A DNA stretch of 64,000 bases, taken from positions 62,001 through 126,000 of the forward strand of contig VXML01000051.1 in NCBI GenBank assembly GCA_009841115.1, read 5' to 3'. This DNA comes from Gemmatimonadota bacterium (GTDB taxonomy: Bacteria; Latescibacterota; UBA2968; UBA8231). Shown piece after piece: positions 51,190-59,656 of this stretch. The position numbers and the translations under genes were made by a program. The first letter of the stretch is position 1. Every line of letters begins with the position of its first letter. Below the pieces are notes generated by a model. It was not told where the DNA came from. It was given only the letters and a program-made list of their open reading frames with translations, and did not search any database.

Positions 51190-53623
51190 TAACGCGAATT
51201 TGCTTTTGACGATGGCTATTTTGGCTGCCTTATGGCCCGTCCCCACAGTCCATGCCCAGCCGTGGTTGGTGCGCGGCACCGTTACCGACGCGTCCACCGG
51301 GCAGCCCCTGCCAGCGGCTACCGTCCAGCTAGCCGGCACCTATAGCGGGACCATAGCTAACGACGAGGGCGAGTACTCGCTCAAGGTGCAACAATTACCG
51401 GCGACGTTGACAGTGAGTTACATCGGCTATGTCTCCCAAGAGCGCGTGTTGACGGCCCCTGCGGAGCGGATTGATTTTGCCTTGACGCCAGTGCCCTTTC
51501 TGCTCGATCCCATTGTGGTGACTGCCGAAACCTCAGCCGAGGGTATCATGCGTCAAGTCATTCGCCGCAAACAGGAGTGGCGGCCCAGCTTGGCCAGCTA
51601 TCAGGCACAAGCCTATGCCCGGCGAGTTTTGGAAAACGAAGAAGGCATCGTCTCGATCGGCGAGTTGGCCTCGGAGATTTACTGGGAGCGGGAGCGGGGG
51701 CTGCGCGAAGTAGTCAAGTCGAGGCGCGTGACCCAAAATTTGGATGCCCAAGAAGCATACATCTCGGCCTTTGCGGGGTTTGCGAATTTCTACGACGACG
51801 ATATCCCCTTTATCGGTCACACGCTGATCGGGCCGACTCATCCCGATGCCCTCAAGCACTACCACTTCGACTTGATCGGCCAACGCTATTTGGACGATAA
51901 GGTGGTATTCGACATCTCGGTTGAGCCAAAGAATAAATTGCAGGCCGCTTTTGTCGGCCGCGTCTCAGTATTGGACGAGGATTTTGCCTTGCTCGAAGTA
52001 GAACTGGCACCCAGCCGGGCGAGTATGACCTCGGCTGTTCCCCTGCCCCTGATCGAGCACATGGATTTTGCCTACCAACAACAGTTTCGCGGCTTTGCCG
52101 GAGGGGTGCGGCTGCCGGTCGATTACCGGGCCTCTATGGCAGTAAAAATCAGCATGGTGGGGCTGCATTTTCCCGCGATCAAATACGATGTGGTGACGCG
52201 GCTGAGCGATTACCAAGTCAATGTCGATATGCCCGATTCGCTCTACGCCAGCGAGGAAGTGCTGCAGGTCGATTCGCTGGCCGTGGCCCAGGACAGTTCC
52301 TTTGCCCGGCTGGCCGACAAGGTGCCCCTGTCGGCACGGGAACAAGCCGCTTATGCGACCATCGACAGCACCATGCAGTTCGAAAACGCCTTCCAGCCGA
52401 CGGGGTTTCTCGCTCGTTTGTTGGTGAAGGAGCAAGCGGACGAGACGGAGGAGCGGACGGAACAGGCCACTGAAAAGACGGGAGTGCGGGTGGAGCCGTC
52501 GCGCTGGGGATCGGTCAATCTGAAGCCTGCTTTGCGATACGACCGAGTGGGTGGGGCGCATCTGGGGCTGGAGGGGAGCAGGGGTCTGGGCGGCGGACTG
52601 GAGACCGGTGCCGCTACCGGATACAACGTCGGTCTGAAGCGCTGGTCTTACCGGGGCCGGGTCGGCTGGCAGCGGACAGCAGGTAAGGTGGCTCTGGAAT
52701 ACGGGAGAGGGCCGGTGCCGCGCATTCCTTCAGACAGCTATTTCCCTTTGCTTAACAGCGGCCAATTCCTGTTGGGCTTGGACGACTATTTCGATTATTA
52801 CTGGAACGAAAGGCTGCGAGCGCGGCTTCATCTTGCTCTGCCGAGTCAGGTCGGCTTGGCAGTGGGCTTTAATCACGAGGAGCATTCTTCGCTACAGGAG
52901 ACGACCAGTTTCAGTCTGTTAAATCGGGACTGGAGGCCGCGGTCCAATCCGGCGATTGAGGAAGGTCGGCTGCGCTCGGTAGAGGCGGGCTTTGAGTGGG
53001 GCGAGCCATACCAGCCTTTCGGAATAACGGCGAATCGGCGGGTCGCAGTGGGGGTGGAGCACAGTAGTGCCGGGCTGGGCAGCGACTTTTCTTTTACCCG
53101 CTTGCGCCTAGCGTTGGATGGCCATTTCAAGACCTTTCTCAAGCGCCGCGTCACGCCCAATGCGCTCGATGTGCGGCTGGTGGCGGGGTACTCAATCGGC
53201 GATGTGCCAGTACAGCGCTTTGGATCGTTGGAGGCCAGCATGGGCTTTTTCTCTCCGTTTGGCGCTTTCCGCACGGTGCGCGGCCATCCCTATGAGGGGG
53301 AGCACTATGCGGCCCTGTACTGGGAGCACAACTTCAAGACCACGCCCTTTGAGCTATTGGGACTGTGGGATTGGGCCATGCGGGGTGCCGGGTTGGTGGT
53401 GCACGGGGCTTCGGGGCGGACGTGGATTGATGCTGAGCGGCGAGCCAAATTGGGGTACGATCCGCGCTACGAAGGGAGTTTCCGCCATGAGGTGGGAGTC
53501 TCGCTCATGCTGTACCATCTGCTGCGCCTCGATTTTACCCGGCGCTTGGATCGGCCCGGCTGGGGGGTGGGGGTGAGTTTGGTGCGCTTTGATTTTGGGG
53601 GTAATGTTACTGTAAGGATGTAA
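51173..53623 (+). CDS. DUF5686/CarboxypepD_reg-like outer-membrane protein
   Basis: 816 aa. Signal peptide about 1-28 (LLLTMAILAALWPVPTVHAQ). Residues 30-108 form a carboxypeptidase-regulatory-like beta-sandwich: RGTVTDASTGQPLPAATVQL, YSLKVQQLPATLTVSYIGYV. The rest matches DUF5686: EGIMRQVIRRKQEWRPSLAS, GRVSVLDEDFALLEVEL, then aromatic-rich strands (YWEHNFKTTPFELL) to the end, probably an outer-membrane beta-barrel. No plug-type TonB box is seen. Such proteins are common in Bacteroidetes-like envelopes, with unknown function. No clear Shine-Dalgarno; the leader is duplicated. Confidence 0.88.
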   Translation: MDCKKINANLLLTMAILAALWPVPTVHAQPWLVRGTVTDASTGQPLPAATVQLAGTYSGTIANDEGEYSLKVQQLPATLTVSYIGYVSQERVLTAPAERIDFALTPVPFLLDPIVVTAETSAEGIMRQVIRRKQEWRPSLASYQAQAYARRVLENEEGIVSIGELASEIYWERERGLREVVKSRRVTQNLDAQEAYISAFAGFANFYDDDIPFIGHTLIGPTHPDALKHYHFDLIGQRYLDDKVVFDISVEPKNKLQAAFVGRVSVLDEDFALLEVELAPSRASMTSAVPLPLIEHMDFAYQQQFRGFAGGVRLPVDYRASMAVKISMVGLHFPAIKYDVVTRLSDYQVNVDMPDSLYASEEVLQVDSLAVAQDSSFARLADKVPLSAREQAAYATIDSTMQFENAFQPTGFLARLLVKEQADETEERTEQATEKTGVRVEPSRWGSVNLKPALRYDRVGGAHLGLEGSRGLGGGLETGAATGYNVGLKRWSYRGRVGWQRTAGKVALEYGRGPVPRIPSDSYFPLLNSGQFLLGLDDYFDYYWNERLRARLHLALPSQVGLAVGFNHEEHSSLQETTSFSLLNRDWRPRSNPAIEEGRLRSVEAGFEWGEPYQPFGITANRRVAVGVEHSSAGLGSDFSFTRLRLALDGHFKTFLKRRVTPNALDVRLVAGYSIGDVPVQRFGSLEASMGFFSPFGAFRTVRGHPYEGEHYAALYWEHNFKTTPFELLGLWDWAMRGAGLVVHGASGRTWIDAERRAKLGYDPRYEGSFRHEVGVSLMLYHLLRLDFTRRLDRPGWGVGVSLVRFDFGGNVTVRM

Positions 53624-53727
53624 TCCTTGACGTTGACGGATAACATGTTGCTGCTAGCGATGTTTCGGACGAATTTCTCCATACGCTTGGGCTAGCCGAG
53701 GCTTTTAGCACGAATGAGGAAGGAATC

Positions 53728-54897
53728 ATGCGTTATCTCATGTTAGCCGTTTTTCTGTTCGTTCCATTGGCGTATGCCGCGCCAGGTCTCCAAGAAGCAC
53801 CTGAGGGCAATTACGATTTGGTGGCCGTCGAACTCGTCCACATACCCGAAGAAGTGTGGGTCGGCGATGAAGTTGTGTTCGTTCAGCATCTGGCCAACCG
53901 AGGCACCGACGCCATTTCCGGCCGCACCTATCGGATTGATTTGTACGTTGACGACGAGCGCGTCAGCTACAATTACAGCACAAGACGTTTGAGGCCGGGT
54001 GGGAGTAGTACCTACTCAAAGGCCGAAGGCTATTATCATTTCAAGCCGACTGAACCGGGGACGTACACGTATCGCTGGGTCTTGGACAAGGAAGGCAATC
54101 TGCCCGAGACGGACGAGACCAATAATGTCATCGAGGGGACCATCGTCGTGGCCGAGCGTTCAGCCGAGCACGACAGGCTCCAAGCGGCCCTGCTCGACCA
54201 GCTCAAACTCATCGGCAGAAATATGGTGGAAGGGCGCTATCCTCCCGAACTCGAACTTGGCCCGGATTCAACTCACAAAGAGTTACAGTGGTTTACAGAG
54301 TTGTTCGACGAGTTCGGGATTTTAGTGTACTCGGGGGACTATTATCGCAACTATCTGACGCCCCGGGAATCCGCCCCTCCGAGAGAAAGGGCTACTCACC
54401 GCTTGGCCATCAGAAACATGAGTGAGAGCGAATGGCCAGCGTTGTTCGTCCAGTATTTCGACGGGCAGGAATGGGCCAAACAGGCCACCAGTGAATTCTA
54501 CCGGGACAATCAAGTTACAATGACCTTCAGGGTGGCTCACGATGAGCAGACCGGTACTTTCCGTCTGCTGGAGTTGAGTGGGAGTGGGATGCGTTATCGC
54601 TCCCCGGATGAGAGGAGTTGGCTCGGCGTATGGTTGATCGAGAACGAGGGTGGGGTTGGCGCGGTCGTCCGCCGAGTAGAGGACAGTAGTCCCGCGCAAG
54701 AGGCTGGCTTTGAACAAGGCGACATTTTGCTCACCTTGGCGGGTAAACCCATAGCTTCCCCGTCCCAAGTAAACTTCCTCCTAAGCCGTATGAAACCCGG
54801 CACTGAGGTTGCGTTCGGGCTCGTGCGCAATGGTGTCCAAATGGAGAAGACAGTACAGTTGGGAACCCAACCCGAACGCCGCCGCCGCCGCAGATGA
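53728..54897 (+). CDS. Secreted CARDB-PDZ protein, copy 1
   Basis: 389 aa. Signal peptide about 1-18 (MRYLMLAVFLFVPLAYA). CARDB-type Ig domain about 30-145: HLANRGTDAISGRTYRIDLYV ... VLDKEGNLPETDETNNVIEG. A middle part (150-280) is unassigned, with NMSESEWPALFVQYFDGQEW. A PDZ domain spans about 285-380: GVGAVVRRVEDSSPAQEAGF, EQGDILLTLAGKPIASPSQV. It ends in six arginines caused by GCC repeat expansion. AGGAAGG precedes ATG. No protease domain is attached, so it may act as a scaffold or substrate binder. Tandem paralogue at 55042. Confidence 0.9.
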   Translation: MRYLMLAVFLFVPLAYAAPGLQEAPEGNYDLVAVELVHIPEEVWVGDEVVFVQHLANRGTDAISGRTYRIDLYVDDERVSYNYSTRRLRPGGSSTYSKAEGYYHFKPTEPGTYTYRWVLDKEGNLPETDETNNVIEGTIVVAERSAEHDRLQAALLDQLKLIGRNMVEGRYPPELELGPDSTHKELQWFTELFDEFGILVYSGDYYRNYLTPRESAPPRERATHRLAIRNMSESEWPALFVQYFDGQEWAKQATSEFYRDNQVTMTFRVAHDEQTGTFRLLELSGSGMRYRSPDERSWLGVWLIENEGGVGAVVRRVEDSSPAQEAGFEQGDILLTLAGKPIASPSQVNFLLSRMKPGTEVAFGLVRNGVQMEKTVQLGTQPERRRRRR

Positions 54898-54907
54898 GGA
54901 CTGGACG

Positions 54908-55027
54908 ATGATCCTAGTGGTAGATGACGATATTTCCGTGACCACGTCGCTGTCCCTGCTGCTCAAGCAGGCCGGCTACCAGACCGCGACCGCCGCGTCT
55001 CCGGCAGAAGTCCTTTACCACGAATGA
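54908..55027 (+). pseudogene. Truncated receiver-domain copy of the sigma-54 activator
   Basis: 39 codons from ATG 54908. The first 34 codons (MILVVDDDISVTTSLSLLLK and onward to SPAE) match the activator start at 56952 with only about four base changes; then the frame breaks into VLYHE and TGA. It lies between the two CARDB-PDZ genes, in the position the full activator has after the second. This is a footprint of tandem duplication of [CARDB-PDZ plus activator start]. Confidence 0.9.
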
Positions 55028-55041
55028 GGAAGGAATCAATC

Positions 55042-56199
55042 ATGCGTTATCTCATATTAGCTGTTTTTCTGTTCGCTCCATTGGCGCATGCCGCGCCACT
55101 CGAAGAAGCACCTGAGGGTAATTACGATTTGGTAGCCGTCGAAGTCGTCCATATACCCGAGAAAGTGGTGGTCGGCGATGGAGTCGTATTCGTCACACAT
55201 CAGGCCAACCGAGGCACCGACGCCATTCCTCCCCGCACCTATCGGGTCGATTTGTACGTTGACGGCGAGCGCGTCAGCTACAATTACGACACATGGGGGT
55301 TGAAGCCGGGCAGGCGCAGTTTCTCCTCAATGTCCGAAGGCTACTATCACTTCAAGCCGACTGAACCAGGGACGTACACATACCGCTGGGTCTTGGACAA
55401 GGAAGACAATCTGCCCGAGACGGACGAGACCAATAATGTCATTGAGGGGACCATCGTCGTGGCCGAGCGCTCTGCCGAGCACGACAGGCTCCAAACGGCC
55501 CTGCTAGATCAGCTCAAACTCATCGGCAAAAATATGGTAGAAGGGCACTACCCTCCCGAACTCGAACTTGGCCCGGATTCAACCCACCAAGAGCTACAGT
55601 GGTTTACAGAGTTGTTCGACGACATCGGGATTAAAGTGTACTCAAGGGACGAACCTATTAACTACCTGACATCCCCGGAGTCCAATCCTCCGAGGGAGAA
55701 GGCCACTCACCGTTTGGCCTTCAGGAATATGAGCGAGAGCGAATGGCCAGCGTTGTTCGTCCAGTATTTCGACGGGCAGGAATGGGCCAAACAGGCCACC
55801 AGCGATTTCTACCGGGATAATCAGGTTACTATGATCTTCAGGGTAGCTCACGATGAGCAGACCGGTACTTTCCGTCTGCTGGATTTGAGTGGGAATGGGA
55901 TGCGTTATCTTTCCCCGGATGAGATGAGTTGGCTCGGCGTATGGTCGATCGAGGGCGAGGGCGAGAGTGGCGCGGTCGTCCACCAAGTAGAGGACGGCAG
56001 TCCCGCGCAAGAGGTCGGCTTTGAGCAGGGCGACACTTTGCTCACCTTGGCGGGTAAACCCATAGCTTCCCCGTCCCAACTAGACTTTCTACTGGACCGT
56101 ATGAAACCCGGCACCGAGGTTTCTTTCGGGCTCGTGCGCAATGGTGTCCAAATGGAGAAGACAGTACAGTTGGGAACCCAACCCGAACGCCGCCGATGA
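55042..56199 (+). CDS. Secreted CARDB-PDZ protein, copy 2
   Basis: 385 aa from ATG 55042; an in-frame start at 55024 overlaps the truncated receiver fragment. Same plan as copy 1: signal peptide, CARDB domain (HQANRGTDAIPPRTYRVDLYV), middle region and PDZ (VHQVEDGSPAQEVGFEQGD). Lacks the poly-arginine end (PERRR). Most differences cluster in the first 60 residues and in the loop near 205-220 (YSRDEPINYLTSPESN). The PIN-domain gene starts 8 bp after its stop. Confidence 0.9.
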   Translation: MRYLILAVFLFAPLAHAAPLEEAPEGNYDLVAVEVVHIPEKVVVGDGVVFVTHQANRGTDAIPPRTYRVDLYVDGERVSYNYDTWGLKPGRRSFSSMSEGYYHFKPTEPGTYTYRWVLDKEDNLPETDETNNVIEGTIVVAERSAEHDRLQTALLDQLKLIGKNMVEGHYPPELELGPDSTHQELQWFTELFDDIGIKVYSRDEPINYLTSPESNPPREKATHRLAFRNMSESEWPALFVQYFDGQEWAKQATSDFYRDNQVTMIFRVAHDEQTGTFRLLDLSGNGMRYLSPDEMSWLGVWSIEGEGESGAVVHQVEDGSPAQEVGFEQGDTLLTLAGKPIASPSQLDFLLDRMKPGTEVSFGLVRNGVQMEKTVQLGTQPERRR

Positions 56200-56207
56200 G
56201 GCCGTGA

Positions 56208-56690
56208 ATGAACCCAAGCGTCTACCTCGAAACATCGGTTATCAGCTATCTGACGTCTCGGCCGCGCCAAGATGTGACGATCGCTGGTCATCAGATCACG
56301 ACAAAATTTTGGTGGTCAACCGCGGCCCAGCGATTTGATTTGTTTGTCTCCCAACTGGTGGTTCGCGAATGTTCAGGTGGCGATCCAGAAGCCGCAAAGG
56401 ACCGCCTCGACACTATTGCTAGGATACCAGTTCTGCCGATCACGATAGAAGCGGAATCTCTGGCCGATGCACTTATGCAAGGACATGCGATTCCCAGCAG
56501 TCAGCCACGCGATGCCCTGCATATCGCTTTGGCTGCTACCCACGGAGTACAATACCTTGTATCGTGGAATTTCCGCCACATCGTAAATGCCTCGCTTCGC
56601 CCCGCGATAGAAGGCATCTGCCGTGCTGGTCAATACGCTCCCCCTATCCTTTGTACACCCGAAGAATTATTGGAGGTCGAAGATGATTGA
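56208..56690 (+). CDS. PIN-domain protein (VapC-like toxin)
   Basis: 160 aa. The N-terminal PIN motif is MNPSVYLETSVISYLTSRP, a Glu-containing variant of the usual first acidic site. SQPRDALHIALAATHGVQYL carries the conserved Asp, and VSWNFRHIVN is the typical end. It is the PIN subfamily whose members are followed by a small DPIV..IR protein. PIN toxins cut tRNA or rRNA. ATG at 56208. It is an insertion in the locus: flanked by TGAGG at 56197-56201 and 56939-56943. Confidence 0.88.
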   Translation: MNPSVYLETSVISYLTSRPRQDVTIAGHQITTKFWWSTAAQRFDLFVSQLVVRECSGGDPEAAKDRLDTIARIPVLPITIEAESLADALMQGHAIPSSQPRDALHIALAATHGVQYLVSWNFRHIVNASLRPAIEGICRAGQYAPPILCTPEELLEVEDD

Positions 56691-56883
56691 TGACCCAATT
56701 GTGAACGAAATACGTCAAATTAGCCGCGCTTATGCAGAGCAATTTAATTTTGATCTGCACGCGATATGCGAGGATCTCAGACGACAGGAACGAGCATCAA
56801 ACCGGGAATTCCGCACCCCTTCACAAGCCAATGTCGATAGGACCACTACTCAAACCAACCATGGAAAATCGGCGGGAATATAG
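56683..56883 (+). CDS. Small putative antitoxin partner of the PIN protein
   Basis: 66 aa. MIDDPIVNEIRQISRAYAEQ then FNFDLHAICEDLRRQERASN is the standard downstream partner of this PIN subfamily. TGGAGG lies 6 bp before ATG 56683, and the start overlaps the PIN stop by 8 bp. The C-terminal tail (TPSQANVDRTTTQTN) is low in conservation. Its role as antitoxin is inferred from pairing. Confidence 0.82.
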   Translation: MIDDPIVNEIRQISRAYAEQFNFDLHAICEDLRRQERASNREFRTPSQANVDRTTTQTNHGKSAGI

Positions 56884-56951
56884 TGGCTTCGGAAGATGGG
56901 GGTGCTTGAGAATTCATTTGCTCCGTGATACATGCGACTGAGGATTAATCG

Positions 56952-58322
56952 ATGATCCTAGTGGTAGATGACGATATTTCCGTGACCACGTCGCTGTCCC
57001 TGCTGCTCAAGCAGGCCGGATACCAGACCGCGACAGCCGCGTCTCCGGCGGAGGCGCTCGAATGGCTGGAGCGCGGCGGGTGCGAATTGGTCTTGCAGGA
57101 CATGAACTTCTCGCGCCAGACCAGCGGCGAGGAGGGCATGGAACTGTTGCAAGAGATCAAGCAGCGGTGGGCCAGCGTGCCGGTCATTTTGATGACGGCG
57201 TGGGGATCCATCGAGTTAGCCGTGCAGGGCATCAAGGCCGGTGCTGCGGATTTTGTCACCAAACCCTGGACCAACAAACAGATCCTCCAAGCCGTGAAAA
57301 CGGCGCTGGGCTTGGCTGCGGCGACGCCAGCGACTGAGCGCTCTATTACGCGCGAGGAACTAGATCGCCAAGGCGATTTCGCCAACATCATCGGCGCGGA
57401 TCCCCAACTGCTCAAGGTGCTCGAAGTAGTAAGCCGCGTCGCACCCACCGAAGCCTCGGTGCTGATCACCGGCGAGAGCGGCACCGGCAAAGACGAGATC
57501 GCCCAGGCCCTTTTCCGCAATAGCAGCCGACGCGAGCAGCCCTTTGTCAAAGTGAACTTAGGCGGCATTTCCTCGACCCTGTTCGACAGCGAGATGTTCG
57601 GGCATGTGAAGGGGGCCTTCACCGACGCGCGGCAGGATCGCACTGGCCGCTTTGCGTTGGCCGATGGCGGCACCATCTTCCTCGACGAGATCGGTGACTT
57701 GGCCCCGAGCTGCCAAGTCAAGTTGCTGCGCGTGCTGCAGGATCGGACCTACGAAGTGCTGGGATCGAGCAAGACTCGTTCGGTGGATGTGCGGGTGATT
57801 TCGGCGACGAATCAGAATTTGCTGGAATTGGTCGAATCGGGGGCCTTCCGCGAGGACTTGCTCTATCGCCTCAACCTCATCGTCCTGCACCTGCCGCCCC
57901 TGCGCCAACGGCCAGAGGACATCCCGCTGCTGGCGCGCCACTTTGCGCTGGGCGCGGCCCAAGCCTACCGCCGCGACTTGGAGATCGACGCCGCGGCCCT
58001 GAACTGGCTGCAAACCCTGCCGTGGCCGGGCAACATCCGCCAGTTGAAGCAATTGGTCGAACGGACCGCGTTGATGAGTCCCAGTAGCGTATTGGGGACC
58101 GACGACTTCTCTGCGGCTTTGTCGATGCAGCCCGAGGAAGGCCAGAGCGGATCGGGCGACCTGCCAGCGCCGGGCACCATGACCCTCGACGAGTTGGAAC
58201 GGTCGATGATCGTCCGCTGCATGGAGCGCTACCAAGGCAACATCAGCCGGGTGGCCCAAGCATTGGGCTTGAGCCGGGCGGCGCTGTACCGCCGCTTTGA
58301 GAAATACGGGATCGACCCTTGA
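56952..58322 (+). CDS. NtrC-class sigma-54 response regulator
   Basis: 456 aa. Receiver 1-118 with VVDDD, Asp50 (LVLQDMNF) as phosphorylation site, MTAWGS and KPW. AAA+ domain about 143-375: Walker A GESGTGKD (174-181), sigma-54 contact loop GAFTDA (221-226) instead of GAFTGA, Walker B TIFLDEIGD (241-249), and R-finger region VRVISATNQNL. C-terminal Fis-type HTH near 425-452 (GNISRVAQALGLSRAALYRRF). It should activate the sigma-54 promoter at 41476. The stop overlaps the kinase start by 4 bp. Confidence 0.97.
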   Translation: MILVVDDDISVTTSLSLLLKQAGYQTATAASPAEALEWLERGGCELVLQDMNFSRQTSGEEGMELLQEIKQRWASVPVILMTAWGSIELAVQGIKAGAADFVTKPWTNKQILQAVKTALGLAAATPATERSITREELDRQGDFANIIGADPQLLKVLEVVSRVAPTEASVLITGESGTGKDEIAQALFRNSSRREQPFVKVNLGGISSTLFDSEMFGHVKGAFTDARQDRTGRFALADGGTIFLDEIGDLAPSCQVKLLRVLQDRTYEVLGSSKTRSVDVRVISATNQNLLELVESGAFREDLLYRLNLIVLHLPPLRQRPEDIPLLARHFALGAAQAYRRDLEIDAAALNWLQTLPWPGNIRQLKQLVERTALMSPSSVLGTDDFSAALSMQPEEGQSGSGDLPAPGTMTLDELERSMIVRCMERYQGNISRVAQALGLSRAALYRRFEKYGIDP

Positions 58323-59620
58323 GCCTGCGCACCAAACTCATCCTCTATCTGATCGGTATCCACCTCGTATTTGCGGGGCTTGCCGGGTATCTGTTGCGCG
58401 AAGAAAAGCCTTGGCTATTGGGGATTGAGGCATTCTTCGTCCTGTCTTTTGCCATCGGCGTGCGCTTGATCCAGCACTTTTGGGTGCCGCTCGATCTGAT
58501 CCGCACGGGGGCCGAACTCATCGGCGAGCGCGATTTTACCAGCAAGTTCGTCGAAGTGGGCCAGCCGGAAATGGATCAACTCGTGCGCGTGTACAACCGC
58601 ATGATCGACCAATTGCGCGAGGAGCGCACGCGGCTACAGGAACAGCACTACTTCATGGACAAGATCCTGACGGCCTCGCCGTCGGGCATTATCACCCTCG
58701 ACTTCGATGGCAAGGTCGCCCTAGTCAATCCCAGTGCTAGCCGCCTGCTAGGGCTGGCCGAAAGCGCGGTGGTCGGCCAGTCATTGGACGAGTTGGGGAC
58801 GGCATTTGCTTGCGCCCTGCACGACTTGGCCGTCGGCGAGTCGCAGGTGCTGCCGGTGCAAGGGCAGCGAGTGCGCTGTCACAAGGCGCAGTTTTTGGAT
58901 CAGGGATTTCCGCGCAGCTTTATCCTGATGGAGGAATTGACCGAGGAGCTGCGCCTGTCGGAGAAGGCGGCCTACGAGAAAGTCATCCGCCTGCTGGCAC
59001 ACGAGGTGAACAATTCAACGGGAGCGGTCAACTCCCTGCTGCACTCGTGTCTCAACTACAAGGGACAATTGCGGGAGGCCGACCGCGGCGATTTTGAAAA
59101 CGCCCTGCAAGTGGCCATTGACCGCATCGACCATCTCAGCGCCTTCATGCGCAGCTTCGCCGAGGTGGTCAAACTGCCGGTACCGCACTTGCAGCCCGTA
59201 GATTTGGAAGCCCTGTTGCGCGACATCGCCTTGCTAATGCGCGCCGAGTGCGAGCGCCGCAACATCGAGTGGGATTGGGATATTCAGGCGGACCTGAAAC
59301 GCATTCCCATGGACGAAAACCAGATGGAGCAGGCGTTTGTCAATATCCTGAAAAATGCGGTGGAGGCCATTGGCGAAGGCGGCAGGATTACCATTCGTCT
59401 AGGCAAGCTACAAGACCGGCCCTTTGCCGTGATCGAGGATACGGGCGCGGGGATCGACCCGGAAGTGGCCGAGAGCTTGTTCACGCCGTTTTTTAGCACC
59501 AAGGAAAACCGACGCGGCCTCGGCCTGACGTTGGTGCAGGAGATTTTGAGCCGGCACGGTTTTGCCTTCTCCCTCGAAAGCCCTCCAGACGAGCCGACCC
59601 GTTTTACCATCCGTTTTTGA
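58319..59620 (+). CDS. Membrane sensor histidine kinase
   Basis: 433 aa, TTG start overlapping the activator stop (TTGA). Two membrane segments: about 6-26 (LILYLIGIHLVFAGLAGYLL) and 33-53, so almost no periplasmic sensor loop. HAMP about 55-105, PAS-like domain about 112-205 (SPSGIITLDFDGKVALVNPS), HisKA with His228 (RLLAHEVNNSTGAVNSLL), and HATPase: VNILKNAVEAIGEG (N box), DTGAGIDPEV (G1), GLGLTLVQEIL (G2). It should sense a membrane or cytoplasmic signal and phosphorylate Asp50 of the activator. Confidence 0.96.
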   Translation: MSLRTKLILYLIGIHLVFAGLAGYLLREEKPWLLGIEAFFVLSFAIGVRLIQHFWVPLDLIRTGAELIGERDFTSKFVEVGQPEMDQLVRVYNRMIDQLREERTRLQEQHYFMDKILTASPSGIITLDFDGKVALVNPSASRLLGLAESAVVGQSLDELGTAFACALHDLAVGESQVLPVQGQRVRCHKAQFLDQGFPRSFILMEELTEELRLSEKAAYEKVIRLLAHEVNNSTGAVNSLLHSCLNYKGQLREADRGDFENALQVAIDRIDHLSAFMRSFAEVVKLPVPHLQPVDLEALLRDIALLMRAECERRNIEWDWDIQADLKRIPMDENQMEQAFVNILKNAVEAIGEGGRITIRLGKLQDRPFAVIEDTGAGIDPEVAESLFTPFFSTKENRRGLGLTLVQEILSRHGFAFSLESPPDEPTRFTIRF

Positions 59621-59656
59621 AACCCCCTGCGCCTCTCATAATCTACCCCGGACATC

